Below, piece by piece: positions 42,724-52,502 of a stretch of DNA of 64,000 nucleotides. This DNA comes from Pseudomonadota bacterium (GTDB lineage: Bacteria > Pseudomonadota > Gammaproteobacteria > Steroidobacterales > Steroidobacteraceae). Position 1 is the first letter of the stretch. Each line of letters starts with the position of its first letter. A program made the translations under genes and the position numbers. Below the pieces are notes generated by a model. It did no database searches. It was not told where the DNA came from and worked only from the letters and a program-made list of their open reading frames with translations. Where the stretch lies: assembly GCA_018241505.1 (NCBI GenBank), contig JAFEDS010000006.1:1-64000 (forward strand), given 5' to 3'.

Positions 42724-43343
42724 GCAAAGCCGCCCCGTTGCGCGCCTCTAACCCCTTGATTTTCAGGCCCACGAGGCACCATCACCGCAAATCCCGCCCT
42801 CAAAGCCGCAAAGGGACTCTTTATGCAGCTCCCTGAACAGCCACCCCACCGCCAACCGGCAAATCCCCCGAGTCTCCTCTGCCTGTACCTCCGGTCCAGC
42901 GAAAAACCCCGCACCACCGTCAAGGCGCTGCGCGCTGGGTAGTCCGGGCGGTTGGGTTGTGCCAGACCCGGCCAGCCCACAGCGCCGAATCCCCCCATTA
43001 ACGCCAAAAAAGAGGCGTTCACGCGACCGAACGGACTACCCAGCGCGCGACGCCCGCTCGGCGCCAAAAGGGCCCATTTCCTGTAACCCACCCGTCACCA
43101 ACCCCCTGATCCCACACCAAAATCCCCTGATCCCCTCGCTCGCAAAGCACCACAACGACAAACCCGCATAACCCCCACCCAAAAGAGATAGCCCTCCCCT
43201 AACGCTTTGGCGCTCCCCCTCCTCCCCGCCCGGTGCATATCAATGCAGTGGTCCCGCAACCACTATTCCCATCCTGCGCAGACTCCATTGAACGGAGCCC
43301 AAAGCGCCCATCAGCAGATCCAGGATCGATTAGGGAGTCCTCC
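42724..43343. other. Long non-coding spacer before the efflux operon
   Basis: 620 bp with no convincing gene: open frames here have no family resemblance. It contains the 17-bp inverted repeat described separately and a C-rich strand from about 43085 to 43220. The efflux operon promoter must lie here but no clear -35/-10 pair was found. Confidence 0.6.
42930..43048. repeat. Long-range 17-bp perfect inverted repeat with nested hairpins
   Basis: GCGCGCTGGGTAGTCCG at 42930-42946 is exactly complementary to 43032-43048. Inside lies the hairpin AACGCC-N8-GGCGTT (about 42999-43019), and GGCGCTG/CAGCGCC offers an alternative pairing. It may be a palindromic repeat unit, a small inserted element or an RNA switch. 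Confidence 0.65.
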
Positions 43344-44564
43344 ATGCATTCCGGTTTCAAATCTTTCTCCGCCCCCGCTCTGACCCTTTCCGTTCTGGCC
43401 GCAGTAGCAGCCATCCTCTCCGGATGCGGCGGCAGTGAGGCCGCGGCCAATGGCGCGAACATGCCTCCCCCGCAGGTGACAGTGGCCTCCGTCATTTCCA
43501 AGCCCGTAACCGAGTTCGACGAGTTCACCGGCCGCTTCGAGGCCATTGACCGCGTCGAAGTCCGCCCGCGGGTGAATGGCTACATCTCGTCGGTCAACTT
43601 CACTGAAGGCAGTGAAGTAAAGAAGGGCGACGTGCTGTTCGTCATCGACCAGCGCCCCTACGCGGCGGAGTTGAAGCGCGCCCAGGCTCAGCTCGCCCAG
43701 GCGAAGTCCGCACAATCGCTCGCCCAGTCCGAGAAGGTCCGCGCGACCAACCTCCTCGCTCAACACGCCATAAGCCAAGAGGAATACGACACTCGTACCT
43801 CCGGCGCCGAGCAGGCAGGAGCCAATGTGCAGCTCGCCGAGGCGGCTCTGGACACCGCCCAACTCAACATGACCTACACCAAGGTCACGTCGCCCATCAA
43901 CGGCCGCGTCAGCCGCGCCAACATCACCCTGGGCAACCTGGTGACCAACGGCCAAACGCTGCTCACGACCGTCGTCTCCCTCGACCCCATCTACGTGCGG
44001 TTCGACGGCGACGAACAAGCCTTCCTCCGCTCGGTGAAGGAAGCAAAAGACGCCGCGGCAAGTGGCAACAAGGAAGCAGCCGCTCCGGTGTTGGTTGGCT
44101 TGGCTGATGAGGGCGGTTTCCCCCACGCCGGTGTCATGGTCTTCCAGGACAACGAAGTGGATCCTCAGACCGGCACCATCCGCATCCGCGCCAAGTTGGA
44201 CAACCACGACCGTGCCTTCACGCCCGGCCTGTTTGCCCGCGTCCGGCTCCTGGGCGAAAAGAAGTACGACGCACTGCTGATCAACGACAGCGCCGTGGGT
44301 ACAGACCAGACGGTCAAGTACGTACTGGTGGTCGGAGCAGACAACAAGGTCGAGTACCGCCCGGTGAAGCTGGGTCCGGTGATTGACGGCCTGCGAGTTG
44401 TGCGTGACGGACTCAAGGCGGACGACATCATCGTGGTCAACGGTCTGCAGCGTGTCCGACCCGGCTCCCCTGTGACCCCACAGAAGGTAGCGATGGGCGA
44501 GCAGAACATTCATCCGGGCGTTAACAAAACCATGTATGCCCAAAATTCGGGAGACCAGCAGTGA
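43344..44564 (+). CDS. RND efflux periplasmic adaptor (membrane fusion) lipoprotein
   Basis: 406 residues. Signal peptide with lipobox (ILSGC), then the adaptor layout: barrel-sandwich half VRPRVNGYISSVNFTEGSEV, coiled coil (KRAQAQLAQAKSAQSLAQSE), second half with YTKVTSPINGRVSRANITLG, and the barrel/proximal region. It links the inner-membrane pump to the outer-membrane channel. ATG 43344 has GGGAG eight bases upstream. The stop overlaps the permease GTG. Confidence 0.92.
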   Translation: MHSGFKSFSAPALTLSVLAAVAAILSGCGGSEAAANGANMPPPQVTVASVISKPVTEFDEFTGRFEAIDRVEVRPRVNGYISSVNFTEGSEVKKGDVLFVIDQRPYAAELKRAQAQLAQAKSAQSLAQSEKVRATNLLAQHAISQEEYDTRTSGAEQAGANVQLAEAALDTAQLNMTYTKVTSPINGRVSRANITLGNLVTNGQTLLTTVVSLDPIYVRFDGDEQAFLRSVKEAKDAAASGNKEAAAPVLVGLADEGGFPHAGVMVFQDNEVDPQTGTIRIRAKLDNHDRAFTPGLFARVRLLGEKKYDALLINDSAVGTDQTVKYVLVVGADNKVEYRPVKLGPVIDGLRVVRDGLKADDIIVVNGLQRVRPGSPVTPQKVAMGEQNIHPGVNKTMYAQNSGDQQ

Positions 44565-47500
44565 AACTGTCGGACTTCTTCATTGACCGCCCGATATTCG
44601 CGGCGGTCCTCTCGGCCTTCATTACGATCAGCGGTGCCATTGCACTGTTGAAACTGCCGATCAGTGAATACCCTGAAGTGGTTCCGCCGTCCGTGGTGGT
44701 TCGCGCCACTTACCCTGGCGCGAATCCGAAGGTTGTAGCGGATACCGTTGCGGCGCCCCTGGAGCAGCAAATCGTAGGTGTTGAGGACATGATGTACATG
44801 TCTTCCACGTCCACGGGTGACGGCTCCCTCTATCTGACAGTCACCTTCAAGCAGGGTGCCGACGTTGATAGAGCCCAGGTGCAGGTTCAGAACCGCGTCT
44901 CGCAGGCGCTCCCGCGCTTGCCTGAGGAAGTTCGCAACCTCGGCGTTACGACCCTCAAGAGCTCGCCCAACCTGACTCTCGTTGTGCACTTGACCTCACC
45001 CGACGGTCGCTACGACGGACAGTACCTGCGTAACTACGCAACTCTGAACGTACGTGACACCCTCGCGCGCATTCAGGGCGCAGGCGACGTGCAGCTCTTT
45101 GGCGGTGGCGATTACGCCATGCGTGTATGGCTGGATCCTTCGAAACTGGCTGCCCGTAACCTGACTGCCGGTGACGTTATCCAGGCCATCCGGGAACAGA
45201 ACGTCCAGGTAGCCGCGGGTCAGATCGGTGCTCCGCCCTCCACGACTTCACAGTTCCAACTGCAGCTCAATGTCAAAGGTCGTTTGACCGACGAGCAGCA
45301 GTTCCGCGACATCATCATCAAGACCGGCGGCGAAGGCGAGATTGTTCGCTTGAGTGACGTCGGCCGCGTTGAGTTGGGTGCCCAGAGCTACTCCATCAGC
45401 AGCTTGCTGGACAACAAGGACGCGGTGGCGATCCCGATCTTCCAGGCCCCGAATTCGAACGCCTTGCAGCTCTCGAATGACGTGCGCAAGAAGATGGAAG
45501 AGCTGAAGAAGGACTTCCCGGCCGGTGTCGACTACACGATTGTGTACGACCCCACGGTGTTCGTTCGGCAGTCGATCGAGGCGGTCATTCACACCCTGCT
45601 GGAAGCCGTCGCACTGGTCGTGCTCGTTGTAATCCTGTTCCTGCAGACCTGGCGTGCGTCGATCATTCCGTTGATTGCGGTTCCCGTCTCGATCATCGGC
45701 ACCATGGCGGTGCTGCTCGGGTTCGGCTTCTCAATCAACGTGTTGTCGCTGTTCGGTCTCGTGCTGGCGATCGGTATCGTCGTTGACGACGCGATCGTGG
45801 TGGTTGAAAACGTCGAACGTCACATTGAGAGCGGCCAATCCCCGCTGGAAGCCACCAAGTCCGCAATGGGCGAAGTGAGCCGCCCCATCATCGCCATCAC
45901 CCTGGTCCTGTGCGCCGTGTTCGTTCCGGTGGCATTCGTTCCCGGACTGACAGGTGAGTTCTATCGCCAGTTCGCTCTGACAATCGCGATCTCGACGGTG
46001 ATCTCGGCATTCAACTCACTGACGCTGTCGCCAGCTCTGGCCGCCCTTCTCCTGAAGCCACACGGCGCGAAGAAGGACTGGCTGACGCGCGGCATGGACA
46101 AGGTCTTCGGACCTTTCTTCAAGCGCTTCAACAAGGGCTTCGAGCGTGCAGGCAACACGTACTCCAAGTCGACGACGACCATCGTCCGTCGGACTGGAAT
46201 TGCGCTGGTTGTGTACGGTGGCCTGATTGCCCTGACGTACTTCGGCTTCAACATGGTGCCGGGCGGATTCGTACCGGAGCAGGATAAGAAGTACATCATC
46301 GCGATCGCGCAACTGCCCCCCGCAGCCACAATCGATCGCACCGACCAGGTCATCCGCAAGATCGGCGAAATCGGTCTGAAGCAGCCCGGCGTCGAACATG
46401 CCGTGCAGTTCAGCGGCATGTCCGTCAACGGCTTCACGCCGAGCTCCAGCGCCGGCATCGTGTTCTTCGGACTCGATGACTTCGAGAAGCGCAAAGGCAA
46501 AGGGCTGACCGCGAAGGAGATTGCCGGCGCTTTGACCGCGAAGATGTCCAGCATCCAGGACGCCTTTGTGATTGTCGTACCGCCGCCGCCGATCATCGGC
46601 CTCGGTACCCTCGGTGGCTTCAAGCTGCAGATCGAGGACCGTGCGGATCTCGGTGAAGAGGCTCTGTTCCAGGCGACCCAGGCCGCGATCAAGAAGTCGT
46701 ACCAGGATCCTGCGCTGTTCGGTGGCTTCAGCACCTATCAGATCAACGTGCCGCAGCTCGACGTGGACGTGGATCGCACGAAGGTGAAGCGTCAGAACGT
46801 GAAGATGTCCGACCTGTTCGAGACATTGAACGTCTACCTGGGCTCCCTGTACGTCAACGACTTCAACAAGTTTGGTCGTACGTACCAGGTGTTGGCACAG
46901 GCCGATGCACCGTTCCGGTCACATGTGGAGGACATCCTGCCGCTGAAGACCCGCAACGCATCGGGTGACATGGTCCCGCTGGGATCGCTGCTCAGCGTCA
47001 AGGAGGCCTTCGGTCCTGACGTCGTACAGCGTTACAACGGCTATCGTGCATCTGACATCAACGCAGGCCCTGCCCCGGGATACAGCTCCGGCCAGGCGCA
47101 GGCGGCGATCAGCAAGATCCTCGCGGAGACTCTGCCGCACGGCATGAGCTATGAGTGGACGGACCTCGCGTATCAACAGACACTGGCTGGCGGCGCAAGC
47201 TTCCTGGTGTTCCCGCTGTGCGTGATCTTCGTGTACCTCGTGCTGGCCGCTCAGTACGAGAGTCTCACGCTGCCGCTGGCCATCATTCTCATCGTTCCGA
47301 TGTGTTTGCTGGCCGCCATCACAGGTGTGTTGCTGACGCATGGAGACAACAACGTCTTCACACAGGTTGGCCTCATCGTGCTGGTGGGGTTGGCGTGTAA
47401 GAACGCAATCTTGATCGTGGAGTTCGCCAAGCATCTGGAAGAAGAGCGTGGCATGGATACAGTATCGGCAGTGCTGGAGGCCGCTCGCCTGCGCCTGCGC

Positions 47501-47746
47501 CCGATCCTGATGACATCCATCGCGTTCATCGCAGGTGTCATACCGCTGGTGCTGGCGAGTGGCGCCGGCGCCGAGGTTCGGCACACTCTGGGTGTTGTAG
47601 TGTTCGGCGGAATGCTGGGTGTCACCTTCTTCGGATTGCTGCTGACCCCCGTGTTCTATGTGTTGGTTCGGAAGCTCGGCAAGCGTCAGCCCGTTGACGG
47701 CGACGCCCCTGCACCGGCCCGCATTGCCTCTGCGGAGACGCATTGA
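44561..47746 (+). CDS. RND multidrug efflux permease (HAE1 family)
   Basis: 1061 residues with 12 membrane segments and two large periplasmic loops. Starts MKLSDFFIDRPIFAAVLSAF as in AcrB/MexB types. The proton relay aspartates are in LAIGIVVDDAIVVVENVERH. It is a proton-driven exporter of hydrophobic compounds such as drugs, solvents or bile-like molecules. It is coupled at both ends: GTGA with the adaptor gene and TGATG with the outer-membrane gene. Confidence 0.95.
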   Translation: MKLSDFFIDRPIFAAVLSAFITISGAIALLKLPISEYPEVVPPSVVVRATYPGANPKVVADTVAAPLEQQIVGVEDMMYMSSTSTGDGSLYLTVTFKQGADVDRAQVQVQNRVSQALPRLPEEVRNLGVTTLKSSPNLTLVVHLTSPDGRYDGQYLRNYATLNVRDTLARIQGAGDVQLFGGGDYAMRVWLDPSKLAARNLTAGDVIQAIREQNVQVAAGQIGAPPSTTSQFQLQLNVKGRLTDEQQFRDIIIKTGGEGEIVRLSDVGRVELGAQSYSISSLLDNKDAVAIPIFQAPNSNALQLSNDVRKKMEELKKDFPAGVDYTIVYDPTVFVRQSIEAVIHTLLEAVALVVLVVILFLQTWRASIIPLIAVPVSIIGTMAVLLGFGFSINVLSLFGLVLAIGIVVDDAIVVVENVERHIESGQSPLEATKSAMGEVSRPIIAITLVLCAVFVPVAFVPGLTGEFYRQFALTIAISTVISAFNSLTLSPALAALLLKPHGAKKDWLTRGMDKVFGPFFKRFNKGFERAGNTYSKSTTTIVRRTGIALVVYGGLIALTYFGFNMVPGGFVPEQDKKYIIAIAQLPPAATIDRTDQVIRKIGEIGLKQPGVEHAVQFSGMSVNGFTPSSSAGIVFFGLDDFEKRKGKGLTAKEIAGALTAKMSSIQDAFVIVVPPPPIIGLGTLGGFKLQIEDRADLGEEALFQATQAAIKKSYQDPALFGGFSTYQINVPQLDVDVDRTKVKRQNVKMSDLFETLNVYLGSLYVNDFNKFGRTYQVLAQADAPFRSHVEDILPLKTRNASGDMVPLGSLLSVKEAFGPDVVQRYNGYRASDINAGPAPGYSSGQAQAAISKILAETLPHGMSYEWTDLAYQQTLAGGASFLVFPLCVIFVYLVLAAQYESLTLPLAIILIVPMCLLAAITGVLLTHGDNNVFTQVGLIVLVGLACKNAILIVEFAKHLEEERGMDTVSAVLEAARLRLRPILMTSIAFIAGVIPLVLASGAGAEVRHTLGVVVFGGMLGVTFFGLLLTPVFYVLVRKLGKRQPVDGDAPAPARIASAETH

Positions 47747-49218
47747 TGAATAGCTCAAAGCACAGCGCCAACAGGGCTCACGCAGCCCGCAGGGCCCGCG
47801 CCCTCTCGGCAGTCGCCCTCTTCGTAGCCGGCACGTTAGCCGGCTGCGCAGTGGGGCCCAACTATCACCAACCCAAAACCTCAACCGCCCCAACGTATGG
47901 GTCGGCTGAGCAGGCGTTGTACACGGCTGAGAACGCCCAGGTTCAATTCTGGAAGCAGTTCAACGACGAGACGCTCGACAAGCTGGTGGACGATGCACTG
48001 AATGCGAACCACGACCTGCGGATTGCCGTCGGTCGTTTGGCAGAAGCGCGCGCCGCCCGCCATCAGTCGCTCTATGACCTCGGGCCGACGGTAACTGCCG
48101 CTGGTGGCCACACCACACAGAAGGTGCCCGAGGTTCAGGCAGGCCTGCCCTTCACCGCCTCGTTCTATGATGTCGGGTTTGATGCCACGTGGGAGCTCGA
48201 CCTGTTTGGTCGGGTGCGGCGCGAGAACGAAGCCGCGAAGGACCAACTCCAGGGCGCCGAGGCTACTCTCCACGACGCTCAGGTTTCAGTGATCGCGGAA
48301 GTGGCGCGCACCTACTTCGAGCTTCGCGGCACTCAGTACGAGCTGGCCGTGGCGCGCAAGAACGTGGAGAACCAGAAATCCACATTCAACCTCGTGGATG
48401 TGCGCCTGAAGAACGGCCGGGGTACCGAGTTTGATACATCCCGGGCCAACGCACAGTTGAGCACCACGCTGGCCACCATCGACCCGTTGGAAGCCGCCGT
48501 GCAGCGCTCCATCCATCGTTTGAGCGTGTTGACTGGACGCGACCCTAACGCCCTGCAGGGCCTGTTGACGCCGGTCAAGGACCTGCCGGAGTTGCCCAAG
48601 ACTCTGGCAGTGGGCGACCCTGGATCAATGCTCCGTCGCCGCCCGGACATCCGGGTGGCCGAGCGCGATCTGGCGGCTTCGAGCGCGGAGATCGGCGTCG
48701 CGGTGGCAGACTACTTCCCCAAGGTCACATTCACGGGCAGCTTCGGCTACGACGCGAAGACTCTGAACGGCCTGGGAACGGGCCCCAGCCGCGCCTATAC
48801 CATCGGCCCCGGCATCTCGTGGGCCGCCTTCGACCTCGGCCGGGTGCATGCCCGGGTGGCCGGAGCCAAGGCACGCAACAGCACCGCCCTGGCGCAATAT
48901 GAAAAAACCGTTCTCGGTGCCCTCGAAGAGACCGAAAACGCCCTGGTGACGCACGCCCGGGCCCGCGATCAGCTCGTCCATGCCACGGATGCGGCCGAAT
49001 CGAGCGCCGCCGCCGCCAAACTGGCGCGGGTACGCTACGAGGGCGGCATCATCGACTTCCTGGAAGTCCTTGATGCGGAACGGACTCAGCTCGTGGCCGA
49101 GGATCAATTGGCCCAGACCCGGACCGCCACGGCCACCAGCCTCATTGCCGTCTACAAGGCATTGGGTGGGGGTTGGGAGGGCGCGGCTTTCCCGCGCTAC
49201 ACTCAGGCATCGAATTAG
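47746..49218 (+). CDS. TolC-type outer-membrane efflux lipoprotein (NodT family)
   Basis: 490 residues. Lipobox LAGC followed by AVGPNYHQP, the hallmark of NodT/OprM-type channels, then the two outer-membrane efflux repeats, including LRRRPDIRVAERDLAASSAE. It forms the exit duct of the pump. The ATG overlaps the permease stop (TGATG). Confidence 0.93.
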   Translation: MNSSKHSANRAHAARRARALSAVALFVAGTLAGCAVGPNYHQPKTSTAPTYGSAEQALYTAENAQVQFWKQFNDETLDKLVDDALNANHDLRIAVGRLAEARAARHQSLYDLGPTVTAAGGHTTQKVPEVQAGLPFTASFYDVGFDATWELDLFGRVRRENEAAKDQLQGAEATLHDAQVSVIAEVARTYFELRGTQYELAVARKNVENQKSTFNLVDVRLKNGRGTEFDTSRANAQLSTTLATIDPLEAAVQRSIHRLSVLTGRDPNALQGLLTPVKDLPELPKTLAVGDPGSMLRRRPDIRVAERDLAASSAEIGVAVADYFPKVTFTGSFGYDAKTLNGLGTGPSRAYTIGPGISWAAFDLGRVHARVAGAKARNSTALAQYEKTVLGALEETENALVTHARARDQLVHATDAAESSAAAAKLARVRYEGGIIDFLEVLDAERTQLVAEDQLAQTRTATATSLIAVYKALGGGWEGAAFPRYTQASN

Positions 49219-49321
49219 AACGTAACGGAGCCGCCATGCTCGAGCTTGCTCAAGGCGTCCCGAACCCCCACATTGAGGGCTCGGGTGGACGCGCGTGGCG
49301 CCCCCGGCCGGAGGCCTTTGA

Positions 49322-51139
49322 ATGAATGCCAATGTAGTGGAACTACCTGTTCTTGAAGAGAATTTTGCCAAGACAGCGGTCAGTGAGTGTGAGAAGGAAT
49401 TCACTCAGATCAATGAGTCGCTGCAGCGGCGCGAGGGGCTGTTGGCCGCCTCCGCCAAGGCCAGCCGCCTGCTGCTCGAAGCTCCGGACGTACGGGCGGT
49501 GGTGCCCAATGTTCTGCGCCTGATCGGCGAGTCCGCCGGTGTGGATCGCGTCAATCTCATGTTGTCCCAGGCCGGCCCGGGCGGCGAGCCGCTGTTGGTT
49601 GTTGCCAGCGAGTGGGTTGCCGACGGTGTCGTGCCCCACCTCGAGGATCCCGCAACCTGCAGTTGCGACGAGCGCAATTTCTCCGCGGTGTGTTCGGAGC
49701 TGCGCGCCGGCCGCAGTGTTTGTTTGAGCATGAGTGACACCTCGAGCCTGCCGACCATCGGCTTCGAAGGGGTCGGCACCAAGACGAAGGCCATTGTGCC
49801 GATTTTTGTCGGCGGCGAGTTCACTGGTATCGTGGGTTTTGACAACACCAAACAGCGGCGTGCGATTGATTCCGCCGAGCTGTCAGCTCTCGAAACGGCA
49901 GCCGGCGTCATCGGTGCCGCGCTGCACCGCGAGCGCCTGGTAGACGATGTGCGCCGCACGCGCGAGCGCGCCGCTGAAGAGAAGGTCACCGAGCTGGCCA
50001 AGGCGAATGCCGTCATCCGCGGCAACCTGGAGCGGCTGGCGAGCGAGCCTGACCTGCACAGCTTCATGGGTCATATGTTGTTGGAGACGACGCGTCAATT
50101 CGACGCCGCCTCCGGTTCGGTGATTGTTTCCAAGGATTCGCTGCAGGAATGGCGAGTGTTGGCTCACGTACGGGACGGTCAGCTTGCGGATGCTCCTTTT
50201 GCAACGAGCGTGCCGTTTGCCGGGTCACCGTTTACCGAGGTTTTCGGCCGCAGCCCCGAGCCTCGCTACATGAATATTGAGCGCGGCAACTGGGAGATCT
50301 GGCCCGGCGCGCTGCAGTTCCATCGCCGTGAAGGTTATTCCAGTGTTCTGATCTACCCGCTGGTGTTTGGTGCTCGTAACGTCGGTTTCTTCATTCTCTC
50401 CTTCCGACGCGAGGCACCCGAAGTTCAACACAGCGAGTTGTTGGTCGCGTTGGCCCAGCAGGCAACGCTGGCCGTGCAGCTCACCCGCCTGGCCTACTCC
50501 GCCAAGGAAGCGGCCGTGCTAGTTGAGCGCACGCGTATCGGCCAGGAGATTCATGACGGCCTGGCGCAGGCGTTTACCGGAATTCTCATGCAGCTCGGCG
50601 CTGCCGAGGAGTTCCAGCCCTGCAAGCGCAAGAACTCGGAGCTGGCCGGTGTTCTGAATCGCATCCGTGACCTGGCCCGTGACGGCTTGTCCGAAGCGCG
50701 CCGTTCGGTCATGGCATTGCGACTGGATCAAACACGGCGCGCGGGGCTGGAGATTGCCCTGCGGCAGTTGTGCGATCGGTCAACGGTTCCGGGTCGTGTC
50801 ACCTGTACTTTTCAGGGCGGTGACTTCACGAGGACGGGACTCAAGCCCGAACATGAGCACGAGCTGCTGCGCATTGCCCAGGAAGCGTTGAGCAATGCCA
50901 TGCGTCACGCCCGGCCGTCGAATGTTCTGATCCAGATGACCGATGAGCCCGCTCATTGGGTCCTGGCGGTTTCGGATGATGGTGTGGGCATGGAACAGCA
51001 CGCCGAGCTGGCCGGCGAAGGATTTGGACTCACGAGCATGCAACAGCGTGCAGGAGCCATTGGAGGAGAGTGGCACATTGAAAGCAAACCCGGTGCAGGC
51101 ACGCGAGTGAGCGTGCGGCTACCGAAGCGGAGAGTGTGA
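49322..51139 (+). CDS. Soluble GAF-domain sensor histidine kinase (NarX/DesK-like HisKA_3)
   Basis: 605 residues without membrane segments. A first GAF domain (about 40-200) carries a cysteine-rich stretch (CSCDERNFSAVCSELRAG). A second GAF spans about 240-390. The HisKA_3 phospho-acceptor box is RIGQEIHDGLAQAFTGILMQ, and the ATPase has EALSNAMRHARP and DDGVGM. It should sense an intracellular signal and phosphorylate the next gene product. GGAGG precedes the ATG and the stop overlaps the regulator start. It lies about 100 bp after the efflux operon, which may be a target. Confidence 0.9.
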   Translation: MNANVVELPVLEENFAKTAVSECEKEFTQINESLQRREGLLAASAKASRLLLEAPDVRAVVPNVLRLIGESAGVDRVNLMLSQAGPGGEPLLVVASEWVADGVVPHLEDPATCSCDERNFSAVCSELRAGRSVCLSMSDTSSLPTIGFEGVGTKTKAIVPIFVGGEFTGIVGFDNTKQRRAIDSAELSALETAAGVIGAALHRERLVDDVRRTRERAAEEKVTELAKANAVIRGNLERLASEPDLHSFMGHMLLETTRQFDAASGSVIVSKDSLQEWRVLAHVRDGQLADAPFATSVPFAGSPFTEVFGRSPEPRYMNIERGNWEIWPGALQFHRREGYSSVLIYPLVFGARNVGFFILSFRREAPEVQHSELLVALAQQATLAVQLTRLAYSAKEAAVLVERTRIGQEIHDGLAQAFTGILMQLGAAEEFQPCKRKNSELAGVLNRIRDLARDGLSEARRSVMALRLDQTRRAGLEIALRQLCDRSTVPGRVTCTFQGGDFTRTGLKPEHEHELLRIAQEALSNAMRHARPSNVLIQMTDEPAHWVLAVSDDGVGMEQHAELAGEGFGLTSMQQRAGAIGGEWHIESKPGAGTRVSVRLPKRRV

Positions 51140-51774
51140 TGGTTGCGGTACTCAAGCGGAAGATTCGGGTGATTCTCGCGGACGATCATCCGGTGGTGCG
51201 AGACGGCCTGGCGACTATGGTCAACCAGCAGCCCGACATGGAGGTAGTGGCGGAAGCAGGTGACGGCGACGAGGCCATCGCCCTCTATGAGCAACACCGC
51301 CCCGACGTCATGGTCCTCGATCTGCGCATGCCCAAGCGCGACGGCGTTGCCGTGGTTCAGAGAGTGTTGGAAGGCAACCCGAAGGCCTGCATTCTCATCA
51401 TGACCACGTACGACGGCGACGAAGATATCTTCCAGTGTCTCAGCCAGGGCGCCAAAGGTTATCTGCTCAAAGACGCTCCCCGCCAGGAGATCCTCTCAGC
51501 AATTCGCGCTGTCAGCGAAGACCGTCCGTATACGTCCTCGTCGGTGGCTGCCAAAGCTTTGCAGCGCATGGCGAAGCCCAGCCTGACTCAACGTGAGCTC
51601 GATGTGTTGCAGTTGGTGGCCCAGGGCCGCAGCAACAAGGACATCGCGCGCCGCCTCGCGATTACCGAAGGAACCGCCAAGACCCACGTCAAGGCGATCC
51701 TGACCAAACTCGACGCCATCAGCCGCACCGAAGCGGTCGCCGTGGCGCACAAGCGGGGCATGATCCGCCTGTAG
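51139..51774 (+). CDS. NarL/LuxR family response regulator
   Basis: 211 residues. Receiver domain: LADDHPVVRDG, phospho-acceptor in VMVLDLRMPKRDG, and LLKDAP. C-terminal LuxR helix-turn-helix: LTQRELDVLQLVAQGRSNKD, IARRLAITEGTAKTHVKAIL. The ATG at 51139 overlaps the kinase stop. It is the cognate output of the GAF kinase. Confidence 0.93.
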   Translation: MVAVLKRKIRVILADDHPVVRDGLATMVNQQPDMEVVAEAGDGDEAIALYEQHRPDVMVLDLRMPKRDGVAVVQRVLEGNPKACILIMTTYDGDEDIFQCLSQGAKGYLLKDAPRQEILSAIRAVSEDRPYTSSSVAAKALQRMAKPSLTQRELDVLQLVAQGRSNKDIARRLAITEGTAKTHVKAILTKLDAISRTEAVAVAHKRGMIRL

Positions 51775-51910
51775 CGCGCCGCTGCAGGGGCCGGCCTCGC
51801 GCGCTTCCAGCGTCCCGGCCCTATCGCGATACCTTCGCGAGCACCTCGCTCGATTCACCAGCACCCGGGCCACCGCAGGCGCAAAGCCGCCGCCGGCCAT
51901 TTCCGCACCT

Positions 51911-52156
51911 TCAGCGATTGCCGCGGCCGCTCCAATTCCGATAACACCTCAGGTGGAAATTCAACGTCGGCGCCCCGTTGCCGGCCGGCATCTCAACTTC
52001 GTATTCGATTTCGTGTGCCTGAATAGGCTCACCGCAGCCGTTGCACGTCACTCCGGTGCCGTGCCCGGCCCAGGTCCGCAGCGGCTCGCGCTGATGCATG
52101 AGAGATGAGTCGACTGTCTCAGCCGTCTCGATTCCGGTCCGCAATGACATTTCCAT
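51911..52156 (-). CDS. Small zinc-finger-like protein
   Basis: 81 residues. The C-terminal half has TCNGCGEPIQAHEIEYEVEM...LNFHLRCYRNW, a C-x2-C ... H-x2-C metal site. The N-terminal half is less ordered. No known domain is named with certainty. The arrangement is reminiscent of half of the double-finger protein at 25095. Confidence 0.6.
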   Translation of the reverse strand: MEMSLRTGIETAETVDSSLMHQREPLRTWAGHGTGVTCNGCGEPIQAHEIEYEVEMPAGNGAPTLNFHLRCYRNWSGRGNR

Positions 52157-52229
52157 GCGCGATCCTCGTACGCTTCGAGCCGTCCCCTCAGCAACGCTCC
52201 GGCGCGCAAAAAGATGACACGCGCGGATG

Positions 52230-52502
52230 TTACTGCTTCGGCGGTTGGAAACCATCCGGGGCCTTCGAGCCCACGCCGAAGAAGAACTTCTCCATTTCAC
52301 TTTCAAGAAACTTTCGCGCCTTGGGCTCAATCGGCGTCAGGCGGTACTCGTTGATCAGCATTGTCTGATGCTTCAACCAACGCGCCCATCCCTCCTTCGA
52401 GACATTCTCGAAGATGCGCTTGCCCAGCTCGCCCGGATAGGTCGGCCGGTCGAGGCCCGGGGCTTCAGTTTTCAAAACTACACATTGCACATTACGAGAC
52501 AT
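52230..52502 (-). CDS. yggX: YggX, iron(II)-trafficking / oxidative damage protection protein
   Basis: 90 residues, the family length. Starts [20 protein letters not shown] with the conserved Cys7 and continues [20 protein letters not shown] and MLINEYRL. It helps protect iron-sulfur clusters such as that of MutY from oxidative damage. The start overlaps the mutY 3' end by 11 bp, the usual mutY-yggX pair. Confidence 0.95.
   Translation of the reverse strand: MSRNVQCVVLKTEAPGLDRPTYPGELGKRIFENVSKEGWARWLKHQTMLINEYRLTPIEPKARKFLESEMEKFFFGVGSKAPDGFQPPKQ

Noticed and set aside
42720-43091. 123-codon frame in the spacer before the efflux operon
   Set aside because: Composition is not protein-like and it spans the inverted repeat element; no ribosome site.
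43311-44543. 410-codon open frame antisense to the efflux adaptor
   Set aside because: Valine- and histidine-rich translation is an antisense artefact; the plus-strand adaptor has lipobox and domain structure.
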